This document shows, in pieces, positions 56,075 to 64,000 of a stretch of 64,000 nucleotides of DNA (the stretch's first letter is position 1; each line of letters starts with the position of its first letter). Under the pieces are notes generated by a model. It saw only the letters and a program-made list of their open reading frames with translations. It had not been told where the DNA came from and ran no database searches. The translations under genes and the position numbers were made by a program. This stretch comes from Neolewinella marina (GTDB lineage Bacteria > Bacteroidota > Bacteroidia > Chitinophagales > Saprospiraceae): positions 310,001 to 374,000 of the forward strand of contig NZ_PDLO01000004.1 of NCBI RefSeq assembly GCF_002631205.1. The letters run 5' to 3'.

Positions 56075-56159
56075 GGTTGGGGAGTGGTTGATTGGGGAAC
56101 GGTGGGGGGTGGGGCTGGGTTCCGTGGGGGTGGTTTTGGGACACCGAGTCCGACCCTCA

Positions 56160-56258
56160 GTCGTCGGACGAACCCTCCGCAGGCTCCGGGAATTCGTCCG
56201 ACGACGAGGGCCAGGCCTCGTCCGACGAGTTCCGGCGATAGCCGGCTCGTCGGACGAG
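56160..56258. repeat. Two adjacent stem-loops with TCGTC(C/G)GACGA core
   Basis: GTCGTCGGACGAA (56160-56172) pairs with TTCGTCCGACGAC (56193-56205). CTCGTCCGACGAG (56217-56229) pairs with CTCGTCGGACGAG (56246-56258) around an inner CCGGC-GATA-GCCGG hairpin. They sit between the divergent M50 and S1/P1 nuclease genes. The TCGGACGA word also occurs in the 22767-22827 repeat. Confidence 0.75.
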
Positions 56259-56308
56259 TTGCCGGGGGGACCAAGACGCTTCCTACTGCGCGACCTGATG
56301 TCGCGTTT

Positions 56309-56316
56309 TACCTTTG
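56309..56316 (+). promoter_or_regulatory. -7 promoter box of the S1/P1 nuclease gene
   Basis: Consensus TACCTTTG followed by CGCC and the ATG at 56321. A weak -33 (CTG, 56286-56288) lies 20 bases upstream. It predicts a leaderless mRNA. Confidence 0.6.
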
Positions 56317-56320
56317 CGCC

Positions 56321-57178
56321 ATGCTACGTCAACTCTTCCTCCTCCTGATCACCTTTCTGCCACAAGTGCTGCCCGCCTGGGGCGCCAACGGCCACCGCAT
56401 CGTGGCCCACATCGCCTACGAGAACCTCAACGACCAGGCCCGGCAGCGGGTCGACGCGGCGCTGGGCAACAACTACCTCTCACAGGTGAGCACCTGGCCC
56501 GACTACATCAGGGCGGAGTCCGGCTGGGACTTCACCCACTCCTGGCACTACATGACCGTGCAGCCCGACGAGACGGTGGACGACGTAGCCCGCAAGACCG
56601 CCGAGGACCCCGGCATCTTCGACGTGCGCGAGGCCATCCACTTTTTCACCAGCGTCCTGGCCGGAGAAGCCGCCGAGCGCGACCGCCTCACCGAGATGCT
56701 GGCCAAGCACAAGGTCCTCCCCCTGGCCGGCTCCCTGGACGCTACGGCCCTGGCCTTCCTGGTCCACTTCATCGCCGACGTCCACATGCCCCTCCACGTG
56801 GGCAAGAATCGCGACCTGGGCGGCAACCGCATCACCGTCCTCTACTTCGGCGACCGCTACAACCTCCACTCGGTCTGGGACACCCAGATCATCGAGCAGG
56901 AGCGGCTGAGCTTCACGGAGTTCGCGGCCTACACCGCCATTCACACCCGCGAGCGGCAGGCCGAATGGGCCGACGACGCACCCGAGGAGTGGATGCGGGA
57001 ATCCATCGTCCTGCGCGAACGCATCTATAACACCCTCTACGACCGCACGGACCGCGAATCGGGGCTCCCCAACCTGGGGTATGACTACCAGCACGACTTC
57101 CTGCCGGTGGTGGAGGAGCGGCTCGGCGCGGCTGGGTATCGGGTGGCTGCGGTGTTGAACCGGGTACTGGGGGCTTAG
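56321..57178 (+). CDS. Secreted S1/P1-type nuclease
   Basis: A 285-aa exported zinc nuclease with signal [19 protein letters not shown]. The mature protein should begin at [13 protein letters not shown], whose Trp is a metal ligand in this family. Other ligands are in [28 protein letters not shown] and [11 protein letters not shown]. It degrades single-stranded DNA and RNA and acts as a 3'-nucleotidase, probably for phosphate or nucleoside scavenging. The alternative upstream start in the same frame would place about 80 Pro/Arg-rich residues before the signal peptide and is rejected. Confidence 0.92.
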   Translation: MLRQLFLLLITFLPQVLPAWGANGHRIVAHIAYENLNDQARQRVDAALGNNYLSQVSTWPDYIRAESGWDFTHSWHYMTVQPDETVDDVARKTAEDPGIFDVREAIHFFTSVLAGEAAERDRLTEMLAKHKVLPLAGSLDATALAFLVHFIADVHMPLHVGKNRDLGGNRITVLYFGDRYNLHSVWDTQIIEQERLSFTEFAAYTAIHTRERQAEWADDAPEEWMRESIVLRERIYNTLYDRTDRESGLPNLGYDYQHDFLPVVEERLGAAGYRVAAVLNRVLGA

Positions 57179-57188
57179 GGTTTGGTTC

Positions 57189-57333
57189 GCGGCCTGAGGC
57201 CGCTTTTTACTATCGCGGTCTGAGACCGCTTTTTACTGGCGCGGTCTGAGACCGCATTGTGCTGGCGCGGTCTGAGGCCGCTTTGTGCTGGCGCGGTCTG
57301 AGACCGCTTTGTGCTGGCGCGGTCTGAGACCGC
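57189..57333. repeat. Six-copy, 26-bp-period palindrome array
   Basis: A 15-bp palindrome GCGGTCTGAGACCGC (7-bp arms, central G) starts at 57189, 57215, 57241, 57267, 57293 and 57319, exactly every 26 bases. Spacers are 11 bases and similar (TTTTTACTATC, TTTTTACTGGC, ATTGTGCTGGC, TTTGTGCTGGC twice). Copy 1 has a paired change (GCGGCCTGAGGCCGC) that keeps the stem. Hairpin plus TTTTT in copies 1 and 2 would terminate the nuclease gene. It fills the gap between two convergent genes. Confidence 0.9.
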
Positions 57334-57343
57334 GTTGTACGGG

Positions 57344-58342
57344 TTAGGCGGGTATCAGTTCGTTTAGTCTGGCGAGGAACTTGTCGGCTACGAGGCGGAA
57401 GCCGTGGTCGTTGGGGTGGATCTCGTCGTGCCAGAACTGGGGATCCTGGGGTACGGTGCCCCGGAGGTTGATGTAGTGGACGTTCTCGTAGACCTCACTC
57501 AGCTCGGCGATGGATTCGTTGAAGCGGTCCATGATGGAGCGGATGAGGGCCTTGCGGTCCTGGTCCAGGCTCAGCCCCCCGGATTCGATCATGGGCCGGC
57601 CGATCCACTTCCCGTCGGGCCGGGGCATGATGTAGTCGTAGCCGTGCACCACGATGGGCAGGTCGGGGTACTCGCGGGTCAGGATGTCCAGCATCCCCTC
57701 GTAGTAGGTGCGGATCACCTTGATCTCGGTGAGCCAACTCGTCTTGAGGAAGGAGGCGATGTCGTCGGCGCTGCCCTTGCGCACCATATTGGGGAACATT
57801 TCGAAGAAGTCGTTGCCGCCCCCACTCACCACGAAGGCTTTCGGCTGGTATTTTTCGATGGCGTCCAGGTATTCGCCCATGTGGTACATATTGCGCAGCA
57901 CGTCCCCGGCCCCGCCCAGGCTCTTCACGGCGTAGCGGGGGTCCTCGATGAGGTAGTCCACCACGTCCTTCACTTCCTTGGAGATGGTGAGGCCCAGCTG
58001 CTTCAGCCGGGGGTACTGGAACCAGGAGTCGCCCTCCGTCACGATGATCACCCGGTTGGCGTCGCCGCGCCGCTGCTCGAAGAGTCGGTCGCGGTCCCGC
58101 TGGGCCAGGGAGTTCGCTTTGCCGATCAGCTTTTCGACGATGTTGATCAGCGGCGCGCCCTCCAGCTGGTCCGCGGCCAGGGCCTTCTCGTTCTTCACCA
58201 CCTGGATGTGGCTTTTCAGGCGGTACTCCCCCGAAAAGGGGCCGGTGGGGAGGAATTCAAAGTAGAAGTCCAGCGCCCGGGCGCGGGTGGCTTCGTTTTC
58301 CAGCAGCGCTTCCAGCTCCTGGATGGTGATCGGGTTTTTCAT
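57344..58342 (-). CDS. SGNH/GDSL-family hydrolase
   Basis: A 332-aa protein without a signal peptide. After a helical N-terminal region (to about 95), the SGNH blocks appear: Ser in VIIVTEGDSWFQYP, the Gly block SLGGAGDVLRNMYH, Asn in VVSGGGNDFFEMF, and Asp/His in DEIHPNDHGFRLVAD. It is probably an esterase or lipase-like hydrolase acting in the cytoplasm. It is the last gene of a four-gene operon, nine bases after the EAD1-trypsin gene. The ATG at 58342 is preferred over a TTG three codons upstream. In this setting it may be an effector that attacks lipid or acyl groups. Confidence 0.82.
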   Translation of the reverse strand: MKNPITIQELEALLENEATRARALDFYFEFLPTGPFSGEYRLKSHIQVVKNEKALAADQLEGAPLINIVEKLIGKANSLAQRDRDRLFEQRRGDANRVIIVTEGDSWFQYPRLKQLGLTISKEVKDVVDYLIEDPRYAVKSLGGAGDVLRNMYHMGEYLDAIEKYQPKAFVVSGGGNDFFEMFPNMVRKGSADDIASFLKTSWLTEIKVIRTYYEGMLDILTREYPDLPIVVHGYDYIMPRPDGKWIGRPMIESGGLSLDQDRKALIRSIMDRFNESIAELSEVYENVHYINLRGTVPQDPQFWHDEIHPNDHGFRLVADKFLARLNELIPA

Positions 58343-58351
58343 AGTGGGCAA

Positions 58352-59662
58352 TCAGGTTGGCAGGAGGAAGTTGCGCTTTTTGAGGTCCTCCAGGATGTGT
58401 TTGATCAGTACCCCCCGGTTGGCGGGGGCGATGGTTCCGTCCGCGTCGATCTGCAGTCCCCCTTCGTACGACTCCTCGTTCTTCCCGGCGTGGTGCAGGG
58501 CCACCACCTTCCAGTGCTTGTTGAAGACCGGCGAGCCGCTGGAGCCTTCCCGCGTATCCGTGGTGTAAAAGAGGTATTTCCCCCAGATGCTGATGACGTC
58601 ATCCGGCAGGGCCATTTTCATGTAGTTGCCCCGGGGGTGCTGGATCACCGTCACCTTCTCGTGGAGGAGGGGGTCGAAGAAGTCCTCCAGCCGCACCCGT
58701 CCCCAGCTGTCCAGGGGCGTTTGCGCATCGTCGGCCACCTTCACCACCGTATAGTCCAGCTCATCCTCGTGGCTGGTTACGAATACGGAGGGGTCCAGGC
58801 GGTAGTGGGATTCCTGGAGCACGTTGTTGTCCTTGTCCGTCTTGTAGTTGAAGGTCAGCCGCGTCTGGGCGGCCGTGGCGGCGTCCGGGATGACGTGGTT
58901 GTTGGTCATCAGCAATCCGCCCCCCAGCAGGAATCCCGTACCGCTTTCACCGGCGGAGGTCTCGATCTTGCATACCGTTTTCGACTGTTCCATGGCCCCC
59001 TGCACCCAGCCGAGGATGTCGATCAGGTCGTCGCTCTTGATCACCTTTTCCAGCCCTTTCCGGTTCGGCACCAGGATGTCAAACGCACGGTGTTCCCCCC
59101 TTTGCGGGGCCGCGGGTGCCAGGGCGGGTCGGTCCAGGCCAAGGCCCGATGTCCGCAGTTTTTCCGCCAGTTCCCGGTTCACCCCTTCCACGATGCGGCG
59201 GTAATCCGCGGGGTCGATCTTGCCGCGGGTATGTTCCGCCCGTCGGCTATCCAGGGTGTGGATCTCGTCGGCCAGGTTTTCCCTCAGGGTTTTGGTGGAG
59301 AGGTCCGGAAAATCCTCCTCGATTTTTTTCGGCAGGGTTTTGAGGGTTTCCATTTCCAGCACCGAGTTGAGGGCGGCGGCGGAGGTGAGGGGTTCGGCTT
59401 CCTCCACTTCGGTGAAGAGCCGCGCCAGCTCCTCCCGCTCCGGGTAGTCCTGGATGGCGAGTTGCACGAGGTCGGTGACCTTCCTGCGCTTGTTGGCTTC
59501 CCGCAGGATCTGGTGCCAGTTGGAGGTGGCCTTGTCGCTGAAGGCGATCGACCCGGGGGGTAGACCGGCCATCTCCACCATCATCCGGCCGTCCTCCTTT
59601 TCGGGGTAGAGTTCGACGAGGTGGCCCCGCAGTTCGGTGAGTTTCGTGTTCCAGCTTGGCAT
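58352..59662 (-). CDS. EAD1-like domain fused to trypsin-like serine protease
   Basis: A 436-aa cytosolic protein. Residues about 5-82 (LYPEKEDGRMMVEMAGLPPG, then NWHQILREANKRRKVTDLVQ and AIQDYPEREEL) read like effector-associated domain 1, a small helical adaptor known from NTP-dependent bacterial conflict systems. A second helical region (about 95-180) and an Ala/Pro linker follow. The trypsin/V8-like domain (about 225-430) has a complete triad: His256 (TNNHVIP), Asp303 (ELDYTVV) and Ser375 (REGSSGSPV). It has no signal peptide. It lies four bases after the upstream gene. It is expected to be recruited through its EAD to a partner bearing a matching domain. Confidence 0.77.
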   Translation of the reverse strand: MPSWNTKLTELRGHLVELYPEKEDGRMMVEMAGLPPGSIAFSDKATSNWHQILREANKRRKVTDLVQLAIQDYPEREELARLFTEVEEAEPLTSAAALNSVLEMETLKTLPKKIEEDFPDLSTKTLRENLADEIHTLDSRRAEHTRGKIDPADYRRIVEGVNRELAEKLRTSGLGLDRPALAPAAPQRGEHRAFDILVPNRKGLEKVIKSDDLIDILGWVQGAMEQSKTVCKIETSAGESGTGFLLGGGLLMTNNHVIPDAATAAQTRLTFNYKTDKDNNVLQESHYRLDPSVFVTSHEDELDYTVVKVADDAQTPLDSWGRVRLEDFFDPLLHEKVTVIQHPRGNYMKMALPDDVISIWGKYLFYTTDTREGSSGSPVFNKHWKVVALHHAGKNEESYEGGLQIDADGTIAPANRGVLIKHILEDLKKRNFLLPT

Positions 59663-59666
59663 GGCG

Positions 59667-60827
59667 TCAGTTCGTTAATCCGTATTTCGACAGGACGTCA
59701 ACCAGTTCCTCCACCTTTTTTCGCTCGATCACCCGGTTGAGGAGGTTGGCCGACTCGTCGTAGACGCGGCCGCCCCCGAACCAGGAATTGGGATTGATGA
59801 GGATATCATCGGAGCAGGTCTTCAGGTCGTCGATGTCCATATGATTGTCCATGAAGACCTTGATCTCGTCCAGGGTCAGCTGGTTGAAGCGTTCCCGCTT
59901 GATCCGCTCCACGATCAGGTTGAGGTGGGAGCCCGAGGCGGCGTTCTCCTTGCGCAGGTCCTCCGGCGAGTGGTACATCACGTCGTTCTCGTAGAGCAGC
60001 GGGTGGTTGACGAAGGGTTCGATGAGGTAGTTCCCGTGGCGGCCCTGGAAGTAGCGGTACTCCCCCAGAAACGCCCGGATCTGGTTCCGGAAGTCGGGGT
60101 CGGAGGAGTCCACCGTAACGAATACGAAATCGTAGAAGAGGGAGCCCTCCGCATCGTACTCCATGATGGTGAAGGGGTGGTAGATGGTCGGATAGATCTC
60201 CGGCTCCACTTGCAGCTGATCGGGGTGGTCCACCACCAGGTAGCCCTTGGGGATGCCCCGCATGGAGTAGAAGCGCCGGGCCCAGCTGGCGTCCATCCGT
60301 TTCCAGGGGGCGGTGAGCAGGGCCAGGCGTTGGCCTTCCTTCAGCTGGTAATGCTGCCACACCTCCTCGTGGATCAGCACGGGGATGCCCAGGGAAGCGT
60401 TATTCCCCGAGCTGATGCTGGCGATCCGCCAGTCCTCCAGGGTGGGCGGGATCTGCAGGGTACCGATGCCGCCGAGGATTTTCTGCGATTTTCCGGGGGG
60501 ACTGTAGTGGGTCCACCTGTCGGATACGTATTCCTTGTGGGTATCCGGCAGGTTCTTGTAGTGCTGGGCCTGGGGGTGGTAGTAGAGGCCGGGCACGCGG
60601 GCCACGTGCTCCGAGAGCGTGTACTGGGGAAACCGGAACTTCCGGTCCCAGCTGTCTTCCACCTCCTTCAGGGCCGTGTGCCAGAAGTAATCGTCGGAGT
60701 ACATGGTCTCCACGAACCGCGTCGGGTCGCCGGCCTCGGCGACGGTTTCGTTCACCAGATCGCTCTGGGCGTAGTTCTCCAGGGTTTCGATTACCCGGGC
60801 GGTGGTATAGGCGGTTTGCAGGGACAT
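59667..60827 (-). CDS. Hypothetical operon protein (386 aa)
   Basis: A large soluble protein with no family I recognise and no signal peptide or membrane segment. It has many aromatic residues (YSDDYFWHTALKEVEDSWDR, VPGLYYHPQAQHYKN, FTIMEYDAEGSLFYDFVFVT) and a helical C-terminus (VIERKKVEELVDVLSKYGLTN) that might be a small adaptor. It starts eight bases after the 251-aa gene and ends four bases before the EAD1-trypsin gene, so it is a core member of that operon. It could be a target-recognition or scaffold subunit; this is inference. Confidence 0.65.
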   Translation of the reverse strand: MSLQTAYTTARVIETLENYAQSDLVNETVAEAGDPTRFVETMYSDDYFWHTALKEVEDSWDRKFRFPQYTLSEHVARVPGLYYHPQAQHYKNLPDTHKEYVSDRWTHYSPPGKSQKILGGIGTLQIPPTLEDWRIASISSGNNASLGIPVLIHEEVWQHYQLKEGQRLALLTAPWKRMDASWARRFYSMRGIPKGYLVVDHPDQLQVEPEIYPTIYHPFTIMEYDAEGSLFYDFVFVTVDSSDPDFRNQIRAFLGEYRYFQGRHGNYLIEPFVNHPLLYENDVMYHSPEDLRKENAASGSHLNLIVERIKRERFNQLTLDEIKVFMDNHMDIDDLKTCSDDILINPNSWFGGGRVYDESANLLNRVIERKKVEELVDVLSKYGLTN

Positions 60828-60835
60828 GGGTGGGC

Positions 60836-61591
60836 CTATTTGGGTGAAAGGAGTTGTTGCAGTACCGAGACGATCTTGTCCTTGACGCGCTCCTCGTTCT
60901 CCGTGAGCAGTTTCAGGACGTTGGCGGTATTAACCTGGGCGGGATTGGTTTCCACCACCGTCATACTCACCTCGGCCAGGCAGCTGTCCTCCAGCAGCGG
61001 GATCGGCGGCGAGTACAGCTGCTGTTCGCTCAGGTCGTGCGCTCCGAAGCCGACCGACTGTACCACCAGCGGCTTCAGGGGGCGGTCGATGAGTTCACCG
61101 CCCCGCACGAAATGCAGCGTGAGCTGGATGGTGTAGTCAAATACGTCGCTCCACTTGCTGGGCTTCGCCTTGGCGTAGTGCAGGTCCAGACGGGTAAGCT
61201 GGTAGGCGAAGGTCTGCGTACCACGGAGGTGCAGGGGTTTGAATTCTATGCGGCGGGCTACCTCCTTGTTACTCCCCGGGTAGATGAAACTGGAGCAGGT
61301 GATGACCGGCAGCCGGAAGCTGCCCCCCTGGAGGTTGGTGGCCCGCTGCTCGTCCTGGTACACGAAGCGGGCCTGCCGCCGCGCCAGCTGGTCCTGGAGG
61401 AAGCGGTAGCCCATAGCCACCCCCTGCTCGATGGCCGCGGCCGGCACGGTGAAGGATTCCCGGGTGCCGCCGCTGTTGGGGATGACCACCTCCGACGGTT
61501 CAAAAACAATGGTATCGAAGGCCCGGCGAAAGGTGATTTTTTCGCCATCCGGACGGTAGGCAACGAAGCGGTTATCGGCTTGGAAGAACAT
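60836..61591 (-). CDS. Hypothetical operon protein (251 aa), first gene of the EAD1-trypsin operon
   Basis: A soluble protein of unrecognised family. The N-terminal 150 residues are predicted to be beta-rich (MFFQADNRFVAYRPDGEKIT, FRLPVITCSSFIYPG, FAYQLTRLDLHYAKA), followed by a conserved-looking QSVGFGAHDLSEQQL segment and a helical C-terminus (KLLTENEERVKDKIVSVLQQ). No catalytic motif is seen. It leads the four-gene operon. A possible -7 box TATATTTA (61673-61666) lies 75 bases upstream, with a GCACC/GGTGC hairpin in the leader. Confidence 0.65.
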   Translation of the reverse strand: MFFQADNRFVAYRPDGEKITFRRAFDTIVFEPSEVVIPNSGGTRESFTVPAAAIEQGVAMGYRFLQDQLARRQARFVYQDEQRATNLQGGSFRLPVITCSSFIYPGSNKEVARRIEFKPLHLRGTQTFAYQLTRLDLHYAKAKPSKWSDVFDYTIQLTLHFVRGGELIDRPLKPLVVQSVGFGAHDLSEQQLYSPPIPLLEDSCLAEVSMTVVETNPAQVNTANVLKLLTENEERVKDKIVSVLQQLLSPK

Positions 61592-61729
61592 CTGGGTGTT
61601 TCAGGTTTGCACCACCCTGGCGGTGCGCCAAATGGGGGCAAACCGTTCCTGCTGGTGCTGGAAACTAAATATAGGCTCCAAGGCGTAGCGGTGCCAGGGT
61701 TTCTGAGGGGGCGGCGGTACGAATATGTC

Positions 61730-62812
61730 CTACCGGCGGGTCCCCTCCACCACGCCGGGTACGACGGCTCCCGACTCGGGGTAATCGTAGCCCAGCAGCC
61801 GGGCCACGGTACGGGCGATCTGGTCCTGGTGGAGCTGTTGATCGTCGGTCACTTCGCCCCGGGCCGGGGTATCGGGCCCGATCACGGCCAGCCAGATGGC
61901 GTCCGATCCGGGGGTGCCGGTGCCGTGGCCTTTCCACTCCTCCATGGGGCTTTCGCCCCGGCCGTGGTCGGTGGTGATGACCAGGGTGGTCTTCCCCGCG
62001 TACTGGGGGTCGGACTGGAGGAAGGTCCAGAGGTCGCGCCACATGGCGTCGGTGGCGTGGGCGGCGTCGAGGTAGCGGTTGTAGCTGCCGTCGTGGGCGA
62101 AGTCGTCCGTTTCCCCGTAGCTGATGAAGGCTACCCGGGGGTGGTCCTTGCGCAGGGTCTCCATGAGGTAGTTGTGGGTGAACATGTCGGGCCGTACGCT
62201 GCCCCAGAGCCGGGGGGCCTGCTCCTGCAGCTGGTTCAGGAAGCGCTCCCGCTCGGTGAGGTCATCGCCGGTGGCGCGGTCGTAGCCGCTATTGACGGGG
62301 ATGCCGCTCCGCCGTTCGTTGACGATGTAGTCGAAGACGTCCCAGCTGCCGAAGGCGGCTACCCGGCCGGCCAGTCCTTCCTGTTGGTTGAGCCACTCCA
62401 GTACGGTCACGTTCGGGTTCCATTCCTTGTCGTTGCTGTCGATGTCGGGGTCGGCGCGGCCCGTCAGGATCTCGTTGTAGCCGGGGTAGGAGAACCAGTA
62501 GGGGTTGCGGCAATTCACCTGGTTGCCGTGCCACCGGTTCCCGAACACCACGCCTTGGGGGGCCAGGGTATCCCAGAAGAAGGGCATCAGGCGCCGGCGA
62601 CGGGCTTCCGGCGTTTCTGCCAGGTAGCTTTCCGCCATGCGGTCGCGGTCGTGTGTTAGGTCCTCGTTAGCGATCATGGAGTCTACCGCCCCACCGAAGA
62701 GCTCCTGCCAGCGGAGGCCGTCCATGGTGATGAGGATCACGTTCTCCGTGGCGGTGGATTGGGCCACCAGGGTGAACGGCAGCAGGAGTAGGCAGATCAG
62801 GGGTAATCGCAT
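61730..62812 (-). CDS. Exported alkaline-phosphatase-superfamily hydrolase
   Basis: A 360-aa exported protein (signal MRLPLICLLLLPFTLVAQ). It has the sulfatase/phosphodiesterase fold: VILITMDGLRWQELFGGAVD with the metal Asp and the Thr/nucleophile region, ISYGETDDFAHDGSYNRYLD, and the metal pair TTDHGRGE, followed by the final His in WKGHGTGTPGSDA. Relatives include nucleotide pyrophosphatases/phosphodiesterases and phosphonoacetate hydrolase; the substrate is unknown. I use the ATG at 62812, where the signal peptide starts. It is separated from the EAD1 operon by 138 bases and reads in the same direction, so read-through is possible. Confidence 0.82.
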   Translation of the reverse strand: MRLPLICLLLLPFTLVAQSTATENVILITMDGLRWQELFGGAVDSMIANEDLTHDRDRMAESYLAETPEARRRRLMPFFWDTLAPQGVVFGNRWHGNQVNCRNPYWFSYPGYNEILTGRADPDIDSNDKEWNPNVTVLEWLNQQEGLAGRVAAFGSWDVFDYIVNERRSGIPVNSGYDRATGDDLTERERFLNQLQEQAPRLWGSVRPDMFTHNYLMETLRKDHPRVAFISYGETDDFAHDGSYNRYLDAAHATDAMWRDLWTFLQSDPQYAGKTTLVITTDHGRGESPMEEWKGHGTGTPGSDAIWLAVIGPDTPARGEVTDDQQLHQDQIARTVARLLGYDYPESGAVVPGVVEGTRR

Positions 62813-62908
62813 AGCGAAGGGAGTTGTGGCGGGGTGACTTAGCAAAGCGGCCGTAGTGGCCTGTCCGAAGTTACCACCGCGGCGTGAGATCGGCCGGCGC
62901 TTCCTGCC

Positions 62909-62931
62909 TTCCCCGGCACCCGCGCGCCGCC
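62909..62931. repeat. 23-bp dispersed repeat, copy 3 (inverted)
   Basis: Exact reverse complement of 34134-34156, in the divergent region between the phosphatase-like gene and hflX, about 45 bases upstream of the hflX start. Confidence 0.7.
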
Positions 62932-62974
62932 GCCCGTGAAACTTCCCCAACCTCCATTCGGTTACCTTAGGCAT

Positions 62975-64000
62975 ATGGCAAACGAATGGAACGTAGGACA
63001 GAAAGAGTCCGGACTGAAGCAGGAAACGGAATACGCCGTCATCGTGGGCGTGGTGCAGCGCGGGCAGACCGAGGAGCAGGTCACCGAGTACCTGGATGAG
63101 CTGGAATTTCTGGCGCTGACCGCGGGTGCCGTGACGGTAAAGCGGTTCCTCCAGAAGCTCGACCACCCCGACAACCGCACCTTCGTGGGTAGCGGCAAGG
63201 CCAAGGAGATCGCCGACTACGTGGACCAGCACGAGGACGTGTCGATGGTCATCTTCGACGACGACCTCAGTGGCAAGCAGGTGAATATCCTGGAGGAAGA
63301 GATGAAGGTGAAGATCATCGACCGCTCCACCCTCATCCTCGACATCTTCGCCCGCCGCGCCCAGACGGCCCAGGCCAAGACCCAGGTGGAGCTGGCCCAG
63401 ATGCAGTACCTCCTGCCCCGGCTGCGCGGCCTCTGGACCCACCTTGAGCGGCAGCGCGGGGGTATCGGCATGCGCGGTCCCGGTGAAACGGAGATCGAGA
63501 CCGACCGCCGGATCGTGCGCGACAAGATCAGCAAGCTGAAGAAGGACCTGGAGAAAATCGACAAGCAGGCCGAAACCCGCCGCAAGGGCCGCGACGCCAT
63601 GGTGCGGGTGGCCCTGGTGGGCTACACCAACGTGGGCAAGTCTACCCTGATGAACCTGCTGACCAAGAGTGACGTCTTCGCCGAGGACAAGCTATTCGCC
63701 ACCCTCGACACCACGGTGCGCAAGGTGGCCTACGAGGGCATCCCCTTCCTGCTGACGGACACCGTAGGGTTCATCCGCAAGCTGCCCCACCACCTCATCG
63801 AATCCTTCCGCTCCACCCTTGACGAGGTGAAGGAGAGCGACATCCTGCTGCACGTGGTCGACGTGGCCCACCCCCAGTACGACGACCAGATCCGCACCGT
63901 CCAGGAACTGCTCAAGGAGATGGACTGCCAGAACAAGCCCACCCTGCTCGTCTTCAACAAGATCGACCTCTTCCGCGAGCGGAACTACGACATGTACCTC
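62975..64000 (+). CDS. hflX: Ribosome-associated GTPase HflX (3' end outside window)
   Basis: 342 codons are visible before the window ends. The N-terminal HflX domain includes FVGSGKAKEIADYV and the signature GGIGMRGPGETEIETDRR, followed by a coiled-coil (ISKLKKDLEKIDKQAETRR). The G domain shows G1 VALVGYTNVGKSTLMN, G3 DTVGFIRKLP and G4 FNKIDLF. HflX splits stalled ribosomes after heat or antibiotic stress. The ATG lies four bases after TACCTTAG (62963-62970), another leaderless-type start. The C-terminal end is missing only because of the window edge. Confidence 0.95.
   Translation, partial: MANEWNVGQKESGLKQETEYAVIVGVVQRGQTEEQVTEYLDELEFLALTAGAVTVKRFLQKLDHPDNRTFVGSGKAKEIADYVDQHEDVSMVIFDDDLSGKQVNILEEEMKVKIIDRSTLILDIFARRAQTAQAKTQVELAQMQYLLPRLRGLWTHLERQRGGIGMRGPGETEIETDRRIVRDKISKLKKDLEKIDKQAETRRKGRDAMVRVALVGYTNVGKSTLMNLLTKSDVFAEDKLFATLDTTVRKVAYEGIPFLLTDTVGFIRKLPHHLIESFRSTLDEVKESDILLHVVDVAHPQYDDQIRTVQELLKEMDCQNKPTLLVFNKIDLFRERNYDMYL

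Noticed and set aside
56084-56320. N-terminal extension of the S1/P1 nuclease
   Set aside because: It would place the signal peptide internally and be read through two stem-loops and the promoter box.
57189-57333. CRISPR-like array
   Set aside because: Repeats are only 15 bp and palindromic, spacers are 11 bp and nearly identical, and no cas gene is present.

Overview
The window is high-GC DNA (about two-thirds G+C by eye) from a member of the Bacteroidota, most likely a Saprospiria/Lewinella-like marine bacterium. Evidence: sigma factor promoters of the TTG-N20-TAnnTTTG type in front of tRNA-Leu and rpmH, type IX secretion (T9SS) C-terminal sorting domains on two giant secreted proteases, a bat-type aerotolerance gene pair, many lipoproteins with Bacteroidota-style lipoboxes, and almost no Shine-Dalgarno sequences. 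The lineage below phylum is inference.

Layout. 0-2.4 kb: tail of a bat operon and an RNA/protein-type methyltransferase. 2.4-8.2 kb: NTF2-like protein, tRNA-Leu(UAG), the proteostasis run tig-clpP-clpX, then pdxH with two small conserved proteins. 8.2-16.4 kb: MFS transporter, alpha/beta hydrolase, HMG-CoA synthase, a probable small RNA, two tiny lipoproteins, pdxA and an MMPL/RND exporter. 16.4-23.6 kb: lipoprotein methyltransferase, PBP4-type carboxypeptidase, T9SS lysyl-endopeptidase-like protease, rpmH, dtd and truA. 24-29.8 kb: a secreted VPS62/aerolysin-like/B-lectin protein, an FAD oxidoreductase coupled to a membrane polyferredoxin, and an AAC(6')-like GNAT. 29.8-36.7 kb: a peroxide-defence block (AhpD-like protein with a TetR regulator and two matching palindromic operators, large-subunit catalase katE, catalase-peroxidase katG). 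37-44 kb: DoxX-like protein, pectinesterase, Gfo/Idh/MocA oxidoreductase, DUF3052-like protein, S41 peptidase, and a hypothetical gene bracketed by two copies of a palindrome-rich repeat block.

44.4-54.8 kb is more accessory: an M43 metalloprotease carrying cohesin- and dockerin-like modules, a CHAT-domain lipoprotein, and a lower-GC two-gene island (MazG-like pyrophosphohydrolase plus a GIY-YIG/DUF2075/S24 fusion) that looks like a defence module, followed by a 70-bp tandem repeat. 55-57.2 kb has an M50 protease with CBS domains and an S1/P1 nuclease, then a six-copy 26-bp palindrome array. 57.3-61.6 kb is a tight four-gene operon: two proteins of unknown family, an effector-associated-domain (EAD1-like) trypsin and an SGNH hydrolase. 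This is the best candidate for an undescribed conflict or signalling system. The window ends with an alkaline-phosphatase-superfamily protein and the start of hflX.

A genome-wide style feature is also visible: in at least seven genes the start codon lies exactly four bases after a TAnnTT(T/C/A)(G/C) -7 box, which predicts leaderless or nearly leaderless mRNAs. Domain calls come from reading motifs by eye; no database search was run.
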